Shown here piece by piece: positions 48,501 to 63,083 of a stretch of DNA of 64,000 nt. The stretch covers positions 41,926,954 to 41,990,953 of the forward strand of contig OY282609.1 of NCBI GenBank assembly GCA_958298945.1, in the 5' to 3' direction. Position numbers and translations under genes: made by a program. The notes under the pieces were generated by a model. It was given only the letters and a program-made list of their open reading frames with translations. It had not been told where the DNA came from and did not search any database. This DNA comes from Atherix ibis. Its lineage: Eukaryota > Arthropoda > Insecta > Diptera > Athericidae. The first letter of the stretch is position 1. Every line of letters begins with the position of its first letter.

Positions 48501-49441
48501 GAATATTCAGTTGTATTTTTCAAGAGGAATATTCAGTCGTATTTTTAAAGAAGGAAATTCAGTGGTATTTTTCAAGAGAAATATTCAGTGGTATTTTTCA
48601 AAAGGAATATTCAGTGGTATTTTTCAAGAGGAATATTCAGTGGTATTCTTAAAGAGGAATATTCAGTGGTATTTTTCAAGAGGAATATTCAGTAGAATTT
48701 TTCAAGAGGAATATTTAGTGGTATTTTTCAAGAGAAAAATTCAGTGGTATTTTTCAAGTGGAACATTCAGTGGTATTTTTCAAGAGGAATATTCAGTGGT
48801 ATTTTTCAAGAGGAATATTCAGTGGTATTTTTCAAAACGAATATTCAGTGGTATTTTTCAAGAGGAATATTCAGTGGTATTTTTCAAGAGAAATATTCAG
48901 CGGTATTTTTCAAGAGGATTAATCAGTGGTATTTTTCAAGAGGAATATTCAGTGGTATTTTTTAAGAGGACTATTCAGTGATATTTTTCAAGAGGAATAT
49001 TAAGTCGTATTTTTAAAGAAGAAAATTCAGTGGTATTTTTCAAGAGAAATATTCAGTGGTATTTTTCAGAAGGAATATTCAGTGGTATTTTTCAAGAGGA
49101 ATATTCAGTGGTATTTTTAAAGAGGAATATTCAGTGGTATTTTTCAAGAGAAATATTCAGCGGTATTTTTCAAGAGGATTATTCAGTGGTATTTTTCAAG
49201 AGGAATATTAAGTGGTATGTTTTAAGAGGACTATTCAGTGATATTTTTCAAGAGGAATATTCAGTCGTATTTTTAAAGAAGAAAATTCAGTTGTATTTTT
49301 CAAGATAAATATTCAGTGGTATTTTTCAAAAGGAATATTCAGTGGTATTTTTCAAGAGGAATATTCAGTGGTATTTTTAAAGAGGAATATTCAGTGGTAT
49401 TTTTCAAGAGGAATATTCAGTAGAATTTTTCAAGGGGAATA

Positions 49442-50700
49442 TTGAGTGGTATTTTTCAAGAGAAAAATTCAGTGGTATTTTTCAAGTGGAACATTCAGTG
49501 GTATTTTTCAAGAGGAATATTCAGTGGTATTTTTAAAGAGAAATATTCAGTGGTATTTTACAAGAGGATTATTCAGTGGTGTTTTTCAAGAGGAATATTC
49601 AGGGGTATTTTTCAAGAGGACTATTCAGTGATATTTTTCAAGAAGAATATTCAGTGGTATTTTTAAAGAAGAATATTCAGTGGTATTTTTCAAGAGAAAT
49701 ATTCAGTGGTATTTTTCAAAAGGAATATTCAGTGGTATTTTAAAAAAAGAGCAATATTCAGTGGTATTTTCCATGAGGAATATTCAGTGGTATTTTTCAA
49801 AACGAATATTCAGAGGTATTTTTCAAGAGGAATATTCAGTGGTATTTTTCAAGAGAAATATTCAGCGGTATTTTTCAAGAGGATTATTCAGTGGTATTTT
49901 TCAAGAGGAATATTCAGTGGTATTTTTTAAGAGGACTATTCAGTGATATTTATCAAGAGGAATATTCAGTCGTATTTTTAAAGAAGAAAATTCAGTGGTA
50001 TTTTTCAAAAGAATAATGCAGTGGTATTTTTCAAAAGGAATATTCAGTGGTATTTTTCAAGAGGAATATTCAGTGGTATTTTTAAAGAGGAATATTCAGT
50101 GGTATTTTTCAAGAGGAATATTCAGTAGAATTTTTCAAGAGGAATATTCAGTGGTATTTTTCAAGAGAAAAATTCAGTGGTATTTTTCAAGTGGAACATT
50201 CAGTGGTATTTTTCAAGGGGAATATTCAGTGGTATTTTACAAGAGGATTATTCAGTGGTGTTTTTCAAGAGGAATATTCAGTGGTATTTTTCAAGAGGAC
50301 TATTCAGTGATATTTTTCAAGAAGAATATTCAGTGGTATTTTTAAAGAAGAATATTCAGTGGTATTTTTCAAGAGAAATATTCAGTGGTATTTTTCAAAA
50401 GGAATATTCAGTGGTATTTTAAAAAAAGAGCAATATTCAGTGGTATTTTCCATGAGGAATATTCAGTGGTATTTTTCAAAACGAACATTCAGTGGTATTT
50501 TTCAAGAGGAATATTCAGTGGTATTTTTCAAGAGAAATATTCAGCGGTATTTTTCAAGAGGATTATTCAGTGATATTTTTCAAGAGGAATATTCAGTCGT
50601 ATTTTTAAAGAAGAAAATTCAGTGGTATTTTTCAAAAGAAATATTCAGTGGTATTTCTCAAAAGGAATATTCAGTGGTATTTTTCAAGAGGAATATTCAG
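49442..50700 (+). repeat. higher-order repeat D, copy 1
   Basis: Matches about 54556-55760 with a shift of 5,114 bp at the start and 5,059 bp later, so the second copy is two units (plus a few bases) shorter. Markers are AGGGGAATATTGAGTGG, GAATAATGCAGTGG and A-tract units. Confidence 0.75.
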
Positions 50701-53279
50701 TGGTATTTTTAAAGAGGAATATTCAGTGGTAGTTTTCAAGAGGAATATTCAGTAGAATTTTTCAAGAGGAATATTCAGTGGTATTTTTCAAGAGAAAAAT
50801 TCAGTGGTATTTTTCAAGTGGAACATTCAGTGGTATTTTTCAAGAGGAATATTCAGTGGTACTTTTAAAGAGAAATATTCAGTGGTATTTTACAAGAGGA
50901 TTATTCAGTGGTGTTTTTCAAGAGGAATATTCAGTGGTATTTTTTAAGAGGGCTATTCAGTGATATTTTTCGAGAAGAATATTCAGTGGTATTTTTAAAG
51001 AAGAATATTCAGTGGTATTTTTCAAGAGAAATATTCAGTGGTATTTTAAAAAAAGAGCAATATTTAGTGGTATTTTCCATGAGGAATATTCAGTGGTATT
51101 TTTCAAAACGAATATTCAGTGGTATTTTTCAAGAGGAATATTCAGTGGTATTTTTCAAGAGAAATATTCAGTGGTATTTTTCAAGAGGATTATTCAGTGG
51201 TATTTTTCAAGAGGAATATTCAGTGGTATTTTTTAAGAGGACTATTCAGTGATATTTTTCAAGAGGAATATTCAGTGGTATTTTTAAAGAAGAAAATTCA
51301 GTGGTATTTTTCAAGAGAAATATTCAGTGGTATTTTTCAAGAGGAATATTCAGTGGTATTTTTTAAGAGGACTATTCAGTGATATTTTTCAAGAGGAATA
51401 TTCAGTGGTATTTTTAAAGAAGAAAATTCAGTGGTATTTTTTAAAAGAATAATGCAGTGGTATTTTTCAAAAGGAATATTCAGTGGTATTTTTCAAGAGG
51501 AATATTCAGTGGTATTTTTCAAGAGGAATATTCAGTAGAATTTTTCAAGAGGAATATTCAGTGGTATTTTTCAAGGGAAAAATTCAGTGGTATTTTTCAA
51601 GTGGAACATTCAGTGGTATTTTTCAAGAGGAATATTCAGTGGTATTTTTAAAGAGAAATATTCAGTGGTATTTTACAAGAGGATTATTCAGTGGTGTTTT
51701 TCAAGAGGAATATTCAGTAGTATTTTACAAGAGGGTTATTCAGTGGTGTTTTTCAAGAGGAATATTTAGTGGTATTTTTCAAGAGGACTATTCAGTGATA
51801 TTTTTCAAGAAGAATATTCAGTGGTATTTTTAAAGAACAATATTCAGTGGTATTTTTCAAGAGAAATATTCAGTGGTATTTTTCAAAAGGAATATTCAGT
51901 GGTATTTTTAAAAAAGAGGAATATTCAGTGGTATTTTCCATGAGGAATATTCAGTGGTATTTTTCAAAATGAATATTCAGTGGTATTTTTCAAGAGGAAT
52001 ATTCAGTGGTATTTTTCAAGAGGAATAGTCAGTGGTATTTTTCAAGAGGATTATTCAGTGGTATTTTTCAAGAGGAATATTCAGTGGTATTTTTTAAGAG
52101 GACTATTCAGTGATATTTTTCAAGAGGAATATTCAGTGGTATTTTTAAAGAAGAAAATTCAGTGGTATTTTTCAAGAGAAATATTCAGTGGTATTTTTCA
52201 AGAGAAAAATTCAGTGGTATTTTTCAAGTGGAACATTCAGTGGTATTTTTCAAGAGGAATATTCAGTGGTATTTTTCAAGAGGAATATTCAGTGGTATTT
52301 TTCAAAACGAATATTCAGTGGTATTTTTCAAGAGGAATATTCAGTGGTATTTTTCAAGAGAAATATTCAGCGGTATTTTTCAAGACGATTAATAAGTGGT
52401 ATTTTTCAAGAGGAATATTCAGTGGTATTTTTTAAGAGGACTATTCAGTGATATTTTTCAAGAGGAATATTAAGTCGTATTTTTAAAGAAGAAAATTCAG
52501 TGGTATTTTTCAAGAGAAATATTCAGTGGTATTTTTCAAAAGGAATATTCAGTGGTATTTTTCAAGAGGAATATTCAGTGGTATTTTTAAAGAGGAATAT
52601 TCAGTGGTATTTTTCAAGAGAAATATTCAGCGGTATTTTTCAAGAGTTTATTCAGTGGTATTTTTCAAGAGGAATATTAAGTGGTATTTTTTAAGAGGAC
52701 TATTCAGTGATATTTTTCAAGAGGAATATTCAGTCGTTTTTTTAAAGAAGAAAATTCAGTTGTATTTTTCAAGATAAATATTCAGTGGTATTTTTCAAAA
52801 GGAATATTCGGTGGTATTTTTCAAGAGGAATATTCAGTGGTATTTTTCAAGAGGAATATTCAGTCGTATTTTTAAAGAAGAAAATTCAGTGGTATTTTTC
52901 AAAAGAATAATGCAGTGGTATTTTTCAAAAGGAATATTCAGTGGTATTTTTCAAGAGGAATATTCAGTGGTATTTTTAAAGAGGAATATTCAGTGGTATT
53001 TTTCAAGAGGAATATTCAGTAGAATTTTTCAAGAGGAATATTCAGTGGTATTTTTCAACACTAAAAATTCAGTGGTATTTTTCAAGTGGAACATTCAGTG
53101 GTATTTTTCAAGAGGAATATTCAGTGGTATTTTTAAAGAGAAATATTCAGTGGTATTTTATAAGAGGATTATTCAGTGGTGTTTTTCAAGAGGAATATTC
53201 AGTGGTATTTTTCAAGAGGGCTATTCAGTGATATTTTTCGAGGAGAATATTCAGTGGTATTTTTAAAGAAGAATATTCA

Positions 53280-53594
53280 GTGGTATTTTTCAAGAGAAAT
53301 ATTCAGTGGTATTTTTCAAAAGGTATATTCAGTGGTATTTTAATAAAAGAGCAATATTCAGTGGTATTTTCCATGAGGAATATTCAGTGGTATTTTTCAA
53401 AACGAATATTCAGTGGTATTTTTCAAGAGGAATATTCAGTGGTATTTTTCAAGAGAAATATTCAGTGGTATTTTTCCAGAGGATTATTCAGTGGTATTTT
53501 TCAAGAGGAATATTCAGTGGTATTTTTTAAGAGGACTATTCAGTGATATTTTTCAAGAGGAATATTCAGTGGTATTTTTAAAGAAGAATATTCA
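53280..53594 (+). repeat. 315-bp tandem duplication, copy 1
   Basis: Begins TGGTATTTTTCAAGAG and contains the rare unit TTTTAATAAAAGAGCAATATTC. It is repeated from 53595 with a 315-bp shift (12 units plus 3 bp). Similarity continues to about 53762. Confidence 0.85.
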
Positions 53595-56500
53595 GTGGTA
53601 TTTTTCAAGAGAAATATTCAGTGGTATTTTTCAAAAGGTATATTCAGTGGTATTTTAATAAAAGAGCAATATTCAGTGGTATTTTCCATGAGGAATATTC
53701 AGTGGTATTTTTCAAAACGAATATTCAGTGGTATTTTTCAAGAGGAATATTCAGTGGTATTTTTAAAGAGGAATATTCAGTGGTATTTTTCAAGAGGAAT
53801 ATTCAGTAGAATTTTTCAAGAGGAATATTCAGTGGTACTTTTCAAGGGAAAAATTCAGTGGTATTTTTCAAGTGGAACATTCAGTGGTATTTTTCAAGAG
53901 GAATATTCAGTGGTATTTTTAAAGAGAAATATTCAGTGGTATTTAACAAGAGGATTATTCAGTGGTGTTTTTCAAGAGGAATATTCAGTAGTATTTTATA
54001 AGAGGATTATTCAGTGGTGTTTTTCAAGAGGAATATTTAGTGGTATTTTTCAAGAGGACTGTTCAGTGATATTTTTCAAGAAGAATATTCAGTGGTATTT
54101 TTAAAGAACAATATTCAGTGGTATTTTTCAAGAGAAATATTCAGTGGTATTTTTCAAAAGGAATATTCAGTGGTATTTTTCAAAAGGAATATTCAGTGGT
54201 GTTTTTCAAGAGGAATATTCAGTGGTATTTTTAAAGAGGAATATTCAGTCATATTTTTCAAGAGAAATATTCAGCGGTATTTTTCAAGAGGATTATTCAG
54301 TGGTATTTTTTAAGAGGAATATTAAGTGGTATTTTTTAAGAGGACTATTCAGTGATATTTTTCAAGAGGAATATTCAGTCGTATTTTTAAAGAAGAAAAT
54401 TCAGTTGTATTTTTCAAGATAAATATTTAGTGGTATTTTTCAAAAGGAATATTCAGTGGTATTTTTCAAGAGGAATATTCAGTGGTATTTTTAAAGAGGA
54501 ATATTCAGTGGTATTTTTCAAGAGGAATATTCAGTAGAATTTTTCAAGGGGAATATTGAGTGGTATTTTTCAAGAGAAAAATTCAGTGGTATTTTTCAAG
54601 TGGAACATTCAGTGGTATTTTTCAAGAGGAATATTCAGTGGTATTTTTAAAGAGAAATATTCAGTGGTATTTTACAAGAGGATTATTCAGTGGTGTTTAT
54701 CAAGAGGAATAGTCAGTGGTATTTTTCAAGAGGACTATTCAGTGATATTTTTCAAGAAGAATATTCAGTGGTATTTTTAAAGAAGAATATTCAGTGGTAT
54801 TTTTCAAGAGCAATATTCAGTGGTATTTTCCATGAGGAATATTCAGTGGTATTTTTCAAAACGAATATTCAGAGGTATTTTTCAAGAGGAATATTCAGTG
54901 GTATTTTGCAAGAGAAATATTCAGCGGTATTTTTCAAGAGGATTATTCAGTGGTATTTTTCAAGAGGAATATTCAGTGGTATTTTTTAAGAGGACTATTC
55001 AGTGATATTTATCAAGAGGAATATTCAGTCGTATTTTTAAAGAAGAAAATTCAGTGGTATTTTTCAAAAGAATAATGCAGTGGTATTTTTCAAAAGGAAT
55101 ATTCAGTGGTATTTTTCAAGAGGAATATTCAGTGGTATTTTTAAAGAGGAATATTCAGTGGTATTTTTCAAGAGGAATATTCAGTAGAATTTTTCAAGAG
55201 GAATATTCAGTGGTATTTTTCAAGAGAAAAATTCAGTGGTATTTTTCAAGTGGAACATTCAGTGTTATTTTTCAAGGGGAATATTCAGTGGTATTTTACA
55301 AGAGGATTATTCAGTGGTGTTTTTCAAGAGGAATATTCAGAGGTATTTTTCAAGAGGACTATTCAGTGATATTTTTCAAGAAGAATATTCAGTGGTATTT
55401 TTAAAGAAGAATATTCAGTGGTATTTTTCAAGAGAAATATTCAGTGGTATTTTTCAAAAGGAACATTCAGTGGTATTTTAAAAAAAGAGCAATATTCAGT
55501 GGTATTTTCCATGAGGAATATTCAGTGGTATTTTTCAAAATGAACATTCAGTGGTATTTTTCAAGAGGAATATTCAGTGGTATTTTTCAAGAGAAATATT
55601 CAGCGGTATTTTTCAAGAGGATTATTCAGTGATATTTTTCAAGAGGAATATTCAGTCGTATTTTTAAAGAAGAAAATTCAGTAGTATTTTTCAAAAGAAA
55701 TATTCAGTGGTATTTTTCAAAAGGAATATTCAGTGGTATTTTTCAAGAGGAATATTCAGTGGTATTTTTAAAGAGGAATATTCAGTGGTATTTTTCAAGA
55801 GGAATATTCAGTAGAATTTTTCAAGAGGAATATTCAGTGGTATTTTTCAAGAGAAAAATTCAGTGGTATTTTTCAAGTGGAACATTCAGTGGTATTTTTC
55901 AAGAGGAATATTCCGTGGTATTTTTAAAGAGAAATATTCAGTGGTATTTTACAAGAGGATTATTCAGTGGGGTTTTTCAAGAGGAATATTCAGTGGTATT
56001 TTTCAAGAGGGCTATTCAGTGATATTTTTCGAGAAGAATATTCAGTGGTATTTTTAAAGAAGAATATTCAGTGGTATTTTTCAAGAGAAATATTCAGTGG
56101 TATTTTTCAAAAGGAATATTCAGTGGTATTTTATAAAAAGAGCAATATTCAGTGATATTTTCCATGAGGAATATTCAGTGGTATTTTTCAAAACGAATAT
56201 TCAGTGGTATTTTTCAAGAGGAATATTCAGTGGTATTTTTCAAGAGAAATATTCAGTGGTATTTTTCAAGAGGATTATTCAGTGGTATTTTTCAAGAGGA
56301 ATATTCAGTGGTATTTTTTAAGAGGACTCTTCAGTGATATTTTTCAAGAGGAATATTCAGTGGTATTTTTAAAGAAGAAAATTCAGTGGTATTTTTCAAG
56401 AGAAATATTCAGTGGTATTTTTCAAAAGGAATATTCAGTGGTATTTTTCAAGAGGAATATTCAGTGGTATTTTTAAAGAGGAATATTCAGTGGTATTTTT

Positions 56501-56761
56501 CAAGAGGAATATACAGTAGAATTTTTCAAGAGGAATATTCAGTGGTATTTTTCAAGGGAAAAATTCAGTGGTATTTTTCAAGTGGAACATTCAGTAGTAT
56601 TTTTCAAGAGGAATATTCAGTGGTATTTTTAAAGAGAAATATTCAGTGGTATTTTACAAGAGGATTATTCAGTGGTGTTTTTCAAGAGGAATATTCAGTA
56701 GTATTTTACAAGAGGATTATTCAGTGGTGTTTTTCAAGAGGAATATTTAGTGGTATTTTTC

Positions 56762-57960
56762 AAGAGGACTATTCAGTGATACTTTTCAAGAAGAATATTC
56801 AGTGGTATTTTTAAAGAACAATATTCAGTGGTGATTTTCAAGAGAAATATTCAGTGGTATTTTTCAAAAGGAATATTCAGTGGTATTTTTAAAAAAGAGG
56901 AATATTTAGTGGTATTTTCCATGAGGAATATTCAGTGGTATTTTTCAAAATGAATATTCAGTGGTATTTTTCAAGAGGAATATTCAGTGGTATTTTTCAA
57001 GAGAAATATTCAGTGGTATTTTTCAAGAGGATTATTCAGTGGTATTTTTCAAGAGGAATAATCAGTGGTATTTTTTAAGAGGACTATTCAGTGATATTTT
57101 TCAAGAGGAATATTCAGTGGTATTTTTAAAGAAGAAAATTCAGTGGTATTTTTCAAGAGAAATATTCAGTGGTATTTTTCAAAAGGAATATTCAGTGGCA
57201 TTTTTCAAGAGGAATATTCAGTGGTATTTTTCAAGAGGAATATTCAGTGGTATTTTTCAAAACAAATATTCAGTGCTATTTTTTAAGAGGAATATTCAGT
57301 AGTATTTTTCAAGACGAATATTCCGTGGTATTTTTCAAGAGGAATATTCAGTGGTATTTTTCAAGGAGAATATTCAATGGTATTTTTTAAGAGGAATATT
57401 CAGTGGTATTTTTCAAGTGGAATATTCAGTGGTATTTTTCAAGAGGAATATTGAGTGGTATTTTTCAAAACGGATATTCAGTGGTATTTTTCAAGAGTAA
57501 TATTCAGTGGTATTTTTTAAGAGGGATATTCAGTCGTATTTTCCAAGAGGAATATTCAGTGGTATTTTTAAAGAGGAATATTCAGTGGTATTTTTCAAGA
57601 GGTATATTTAGCGGTATTTTAAAAGAGGAATATTTAGTGGTATTTTTCAAGAGGAATATTCAGTGGTATTTTTCAAGAGATATATTCAGTGGTATTTTTC
57701 AAGAGGATTATTCAGTGGTATTTTTCAAGAGGAATATTCAGTGGTATTTTTCAAGAAGAAAATTCAGTGGTATTTTCCAAGAGGAATATTCAGTGGTATT
57801 TTTAAAGAGTAATATTCAGTGGTATTTTTCAAGAGGATTATTCAGTGGTATTTTTCAAGAGGAATATTCAGTGGTATTTTTCAAGAAGAAAATTCATTGG
57901 TATTTTCCAAGAGGAATATTCAGTGGTATTTTTAAAGAGTAATATTCAGTGGTATTTTTC
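56762..57960 (+). repeat. 1,199-bp duplication, copy 1
   Basis: Starts at an AGGACTATTCAGTGATACTTTTC unit (split here at its variant C) followed by GGTGATTTTCAAG, and recurs from 57961 with a 1,199-bp shift. Copy 2 differs in few bases, for example GGAATATTC for GGAATAATC near 57056. Confidence 0.8.
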
Positions 57961-60141
57961 AAGAGGACTATTCAGTGATACTTTTCAAGAAGAATATTCA
58001 GTGGTATTTTTAAAGAACAATATTCAGTGGTGATTTTCAAGAGAAATATTCAGTGGTATTTTTCAAAAGGAATATTCAGTGGTATTTTTAAAAAAGAGGA
58101 ATATTTAGTGGTATTTTCCATGAGGAATATTCAGTGGTATTTTTCAAAATGAATATTCAGTGGTATTTTTCAAGAGGAATATTCAGTGGTATTTTTCAAG
58201 AGAAATATTCAGTGGTATTTTTCAAGAGGATTATTCAGTGGTATTTTTCAAGAGGAATATTCAGTGGTATTTTTTAAGAGGACTATTCAGTGATATTTTT
58301 CAAGAGGAATATTCAGTGGTATTTTTAAAGAAGAAAATTCAGTGGTATTTTTCAAGAGAAATATTCAGTGGTATTTTTCAAAAGGAATATTCAGTGGCAT
58401 TTTTCAAGAGGAATATTCAGTGGTATTTTTCAAGAGGAATATTCAGTGGTATTTTTCAAAACAAATATTCAGTGCTATTTTTTAAGAGGAATATTCAGTA
58501 GTATTTTTCAAGACGAATATTCCGTGGTATTTTTCAAGAGGAATATTCAGTGGTATTTTTCAAGGAGAATATTCAATGGTATTTTTTAAGAGGAATATTC
58601 AGTGGTATTTTTCAAGTGGAATATTCAGTGGTATTTTTCAAGAGGAATATTGAGTGGTATTTTTCAAAACGGATATTCAGTGGTATTTTTCAAGAGTAAT
58701 ATTCAGTGGTATTTTTTAAGAGGGATATTCAGTCGTATTTTCCAAGAGGAATATTCAGTGGTATTTTTAAAGAGGAATATTCAGTGGTATTTTTCAAGAG
58801 GTATATTTAGCGGTATTTTAAAAGAGGAATATTTAGTGGTATTTTTCAAGAGGAATATTCAGTGGTATTTTTCAAGAGATATATTCAGTGGTATTTTTCA
58901 AGAGGATTATTCAGTGGTATTTTTCAAGAGGAATATTCAGTGGTATTTTTCAAGAAGAAAATTCAGTGGTATTTTCCAAGAGGAATATTCAGTGGTATTT
59001 TTAAAGAGTAATATTCAGTGGTATTTTTCAAGAGGAATATTCAGTGGTATTTTTCAAGAGGAATATTCAGTGGTATTTTTCAAGAGGAAAACTCAGTTGT
59101 ATTTTTCAAGAGCAATATTCAGTGGTGTTTTTCAAAACGAATTTTAGTGGTATTTTTCAAGAGGAATATTCAGTGGTATTTTTCAAAGAGGAATATTCAG
59201 TGTTATTTTCCAAGAGAAATATTTAGTGGTATTTTTTTAAAGAGGAATATTCAGTGGTATTTTTCAAGAGGTATATTCAGTTGTATTTTTAAAGAGGAAT
59301 ATTCAGTGGTATTTTTCAAGAGGAATATTTAGTGGTATTTTTCAAGAGAAATATTCATTGGTATTTTTCAAGAGGATTATTCAGTGGTTTTTTCAAGAGG
59401 AATATTCAGTGGTATTTTTCAAGAGGAATATTCAGTGGTATTTTTCAAAAGCAATATTATGTGGTATTTTTCAAGATTAATATTCAGTGGTATTTTTTAA
59501 GAGTAATATTCAGTGATATATTTCAAGAAGATAATTCAATGGTATTTGCCAAGAGGAATATTCAGTGGTATTTTTCAAGAGGAACATTCAGTGGTATTTT
59601 TCAAAAGGAATATTCAGTGGTATTTTTCAAGAGGATTATTCAGTGGTATTTTTCAAGAGGAATATTCAGTGGTATTTTTTAAGAGAACTATTCAGTGATA
59701 TTTTTAGAGAGGAATATTCAGTGGTATTTTTAAAGAAGAATATTCAGTGGTATTTTTCAAGAGAAATATTCGGTGGTATTTTTCAAAATGAATATTTAGT
59801 GGTATTTTTCAAGAGAAATATTCAGTGGTATTTTTCAATTGGAATATTCAGTGGTATTTTTCAAGAGGAATATTCAGTGGTATTTTTCAAGGGGAATATT
59901 CAGTGGTATTTTTCAAGACGAATATTCCGTGGTATTTTTCAAGAGGTATATTCAGTAGTATTTTTAAAGAGGAATATTCAGTGGTATTTTTCAAGAGGAT
60001 TATTCAGTGGTATTTTTCAAGAGGAATATTCAGTGGTATTTTTCAAGAAGAAAATTCAGTGGTATTTTCCAAGAGGAATATTCAGTGGTATTTTTAAAGA
60101 GTAATATTCAGTGGTATTTTTCAAGAGGAATATTCAGTGGT
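57200..60141 (+). repeat. 2,942-bp higher-order repeat, copy 1
   Basis: Repeated directly downstream with a constant 2,942-bp shift (113 units plus 4 bp). The left edge is set by GGCATTTTTC near 57200, which the second copy lacks. The 1,199-bp duplication is nested inside, so it is older than this event. Confidence 0.88.
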
Positions 60142-63083
60142 ATTTTTCAAGAGGAATATTCAGTGGTATTTTTCAAGAGGAATATTCAGTGGTATTTTTC
60201 AAAACAAATATTCAGTGCTATTTTTTAAGAGGAATATTCAGTAGTATTTTTCAAGACGAATATTCCGTGGTATTTTTCAAGAGGAATATTCAGTGGTATT
60301 TTTCAAGGAGAATATTCAATGGTATTTTTTAAGAGGAATATTCAGTGGTATTTTTCAAGTGGAATATTCAGTGGTATTTTTCAAGAGGAATATTGAGTGG
60401 TATTTTTCAAAACGGATATTCAGTGGTATTTTTCAAGAGTAATATTCAGTGGTATTTTTTAAGAGGGATATTCAGTCGTATTTTCCAAGAGGAATATTCA
60501 GTGGTATTTTTAAAGAGGAATATTCAGTGGTATTTTTCAAGAGGTATATTTAGCGGTATTTTAAAAGAGGAATATTTAGTGGTATTTTTCAAGAGGAATA
60601 TTCAGTGGTATTTTTCAAGAGATATATTCAGTGGTATTTTTCAAGAGGATTATTCAGTGGTATTTTTCAAGAGGAATATTCAGTGGTATTTTTCAAGAAG
60701 AAAATTCAGTGGTATTTTCCAAGAGGAATATTCAGTGGTATTTTTAAAGAGTAATATTCAGTGGTATTTTTCAAGAGGATTATTCAGTGGTATTTTTCAA
60801 GAGGAATATTCAGTGGTATTTTTCAAGAAGAAAATTCATTGGTATTTTCCAAGAGGAATATTCAGTGGTATTTTTAAAGAGTAATATTCAGTGGTATTTT
60901 TCAAGAGGACTATTCAGTGATACTTTTCAAGAAGAATATTCAGTGGTATTTTTAAAGAACAATATTCAGTGGTGATTTTCAAGAGAAATATTCAGTGGTA
61001 TTTTTCAAAAGGAATATTCAGTGGTATTTTTAAAAAAGAGGAATATTTAGTGGTATTTTCCATGAGGAATATTCAGTGGTATTTTTCAAAATGAATATTC
61101 AGTGGTATTTTTCAAGAGGAATATTCAGTGGTATTTTTCAAGAGAAATATTCAGTGGTATTTTTCAAGAGGATTATTCAGTGGTATTTTTCAAGAGGAAT
61201 ATTCAGTGGTATTTTTTAAGAGGACTATTCAGTGATATTTTTCAAGAGGAATATTCAGTGGTATTTTTAAAGAAGAAAATTCAGTGGTATTTTTCAAGAG
61301 AAATATTCAGTGGTATTTTTCAAAAGGAATATTCAGTGGCATTTTTCAAGAGGAATATTCAGTGGTATTTTTCAAGAGGAATATTCAGTGGTATTTTTCA
61401 AAACAAATATTCAGTGCTATTTTTTAAGAGGAATATTCAGTAGTATTTTTCAAGACGAATATTCCGTGGTATTTTTCAAGAGGAATATTCAGTGGTATTT
61501 TTCAAGGAGAATATTCAATGGTATTTTTTAAGAGGAATATTCAGTGGTATTTTTCAAGTGGAATATTCAGTGGTATTTTTCAAGAGGAATATTGAGTGGT
61601 ATTTTTCAAAACGGATATTCAGTGGTATTTTTCAAGAGTAATATTCAGTGGTATTTTTTAAGAGGGATATTCAGTCGTATTTTCCAAGAGGAATATTCAG
61701 TGGTATTTTTAAAGAGGAATATTCAGTGGTATTTTTCAAGAGGTATATTTAGCGGTATTTTAAAAGAGGAATATTTAGTGGTATTTTTCAAGAGGAATAT
61801 TCAGTGGTATTTTTCAAGAGATATATTCAGTGGTATTTTTCAAGAGGATTATTCAGTGGTATTTTTCAAGAGGAATATTCAGTGGTATTTTTCAAGAAGA
61901 AAATTCAGTGGTATTTCCCAAGAGGAATATTCAGTGGTATTTTTAAAGAGTAATATTCAGTGGTATTTTTCAAGAGGAATATTCAGTGGTATTTTTCAAG
62001 AGGAATATTCAGTGGTATTTTTCAAGAGGAAAACTCAGTTGTATTTTTCAAGAGCAATATTCAGTGGTGTTTTTCAAAACGAATTTTAGTGGTATTTTTC
62101 AAGAGGAATATTCAGTGGTATTTTTCAAAGAGGAATATTCAGTGTTATTTTCCAAGAGAAATATTTAGTGGTATTTTTTTAAAGAGGAATATTCAGTGGT
62201 ATTTTTCAAGAGGTATATTCAGTTGTATTTTTAAAGAGGAATATTCAGTGGTATTTTTCAAGAGGAATATTTAGTGGTATTTTTCAAGAGAAATATTCAT
62301 TGGTATTTTTCAAGAGGATTATTCAGTGGTTTTTTCAAGAGGAATATTCAGTGGTATTTTTCAAGAGGAATATTCAGTGGTATTTTTCAAAAGCAATATT
62401 ATGTGGTATTTTTCAAGATTAATATTCAGTGGTATTTTTTAAGAGTAATATTCAGTGATATATTTCAAGAAGATAATTCAATGGTATTTGCCAAGAGGAA
62501 TATTCAGTGGTATTTTTCAAGAGGAACATTCAGTGGTATTTTTCAAAAGGAATATTCAGTGGTATTTTTCAAGAGGATTATTCAGTGGTATTTTTCAAGA
62601 GGAATATTCAGTGGTATTTTTTAAGAGAACTATTCAGTGATATTTTTAGAGAGGAATATTCAGTGGTATTTTTAAAGAAGAATATTCAGTGGTATTTTTC
62701 AAGAGAAATATTCGGTGGTATTTTTCAAAATGAATATTTAGTGGTATTTTTCAAGAGAAATATTCAGTGGTATTTTTCAATTGGAATATTCAGTGGTATT
62801 TTTCAAGAGGAATATTCAGTGGTATTTTTCAAGGGGAATATTCAGTGGTATTTTTCAAGACGAATATTCCGTGGTATTTTTCAAGAGGTATATTCAGTAG
62901 TATTTTTAAAGAGGAATATTCAGTGGTATTTTTCAAGAGGATTATTCAGTGGTATTTTTCAAGAGGAATATTCAGTGGTATTTTTCAAGAAGAAAATTCA
63001 GTGGTATTTTCCAAGAGGAATATTCAGTGGTATTTTTAAAGAGTAATATTCAGTGGTATTTTTCAAGAGGAATATTCAGTGGT
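60142..63083 (+). repeat. 2,942-bp higher-order repeat, copy 2
   Basis: Second copy. The one difference I noticed is TATTTCCCAAG near 61917 against TATTTTCCAAG in copy 1. Similarity continues to about 63123, where AGGAAAACTCAG replaces AGGAATATTCAG. Confidence 0.88.
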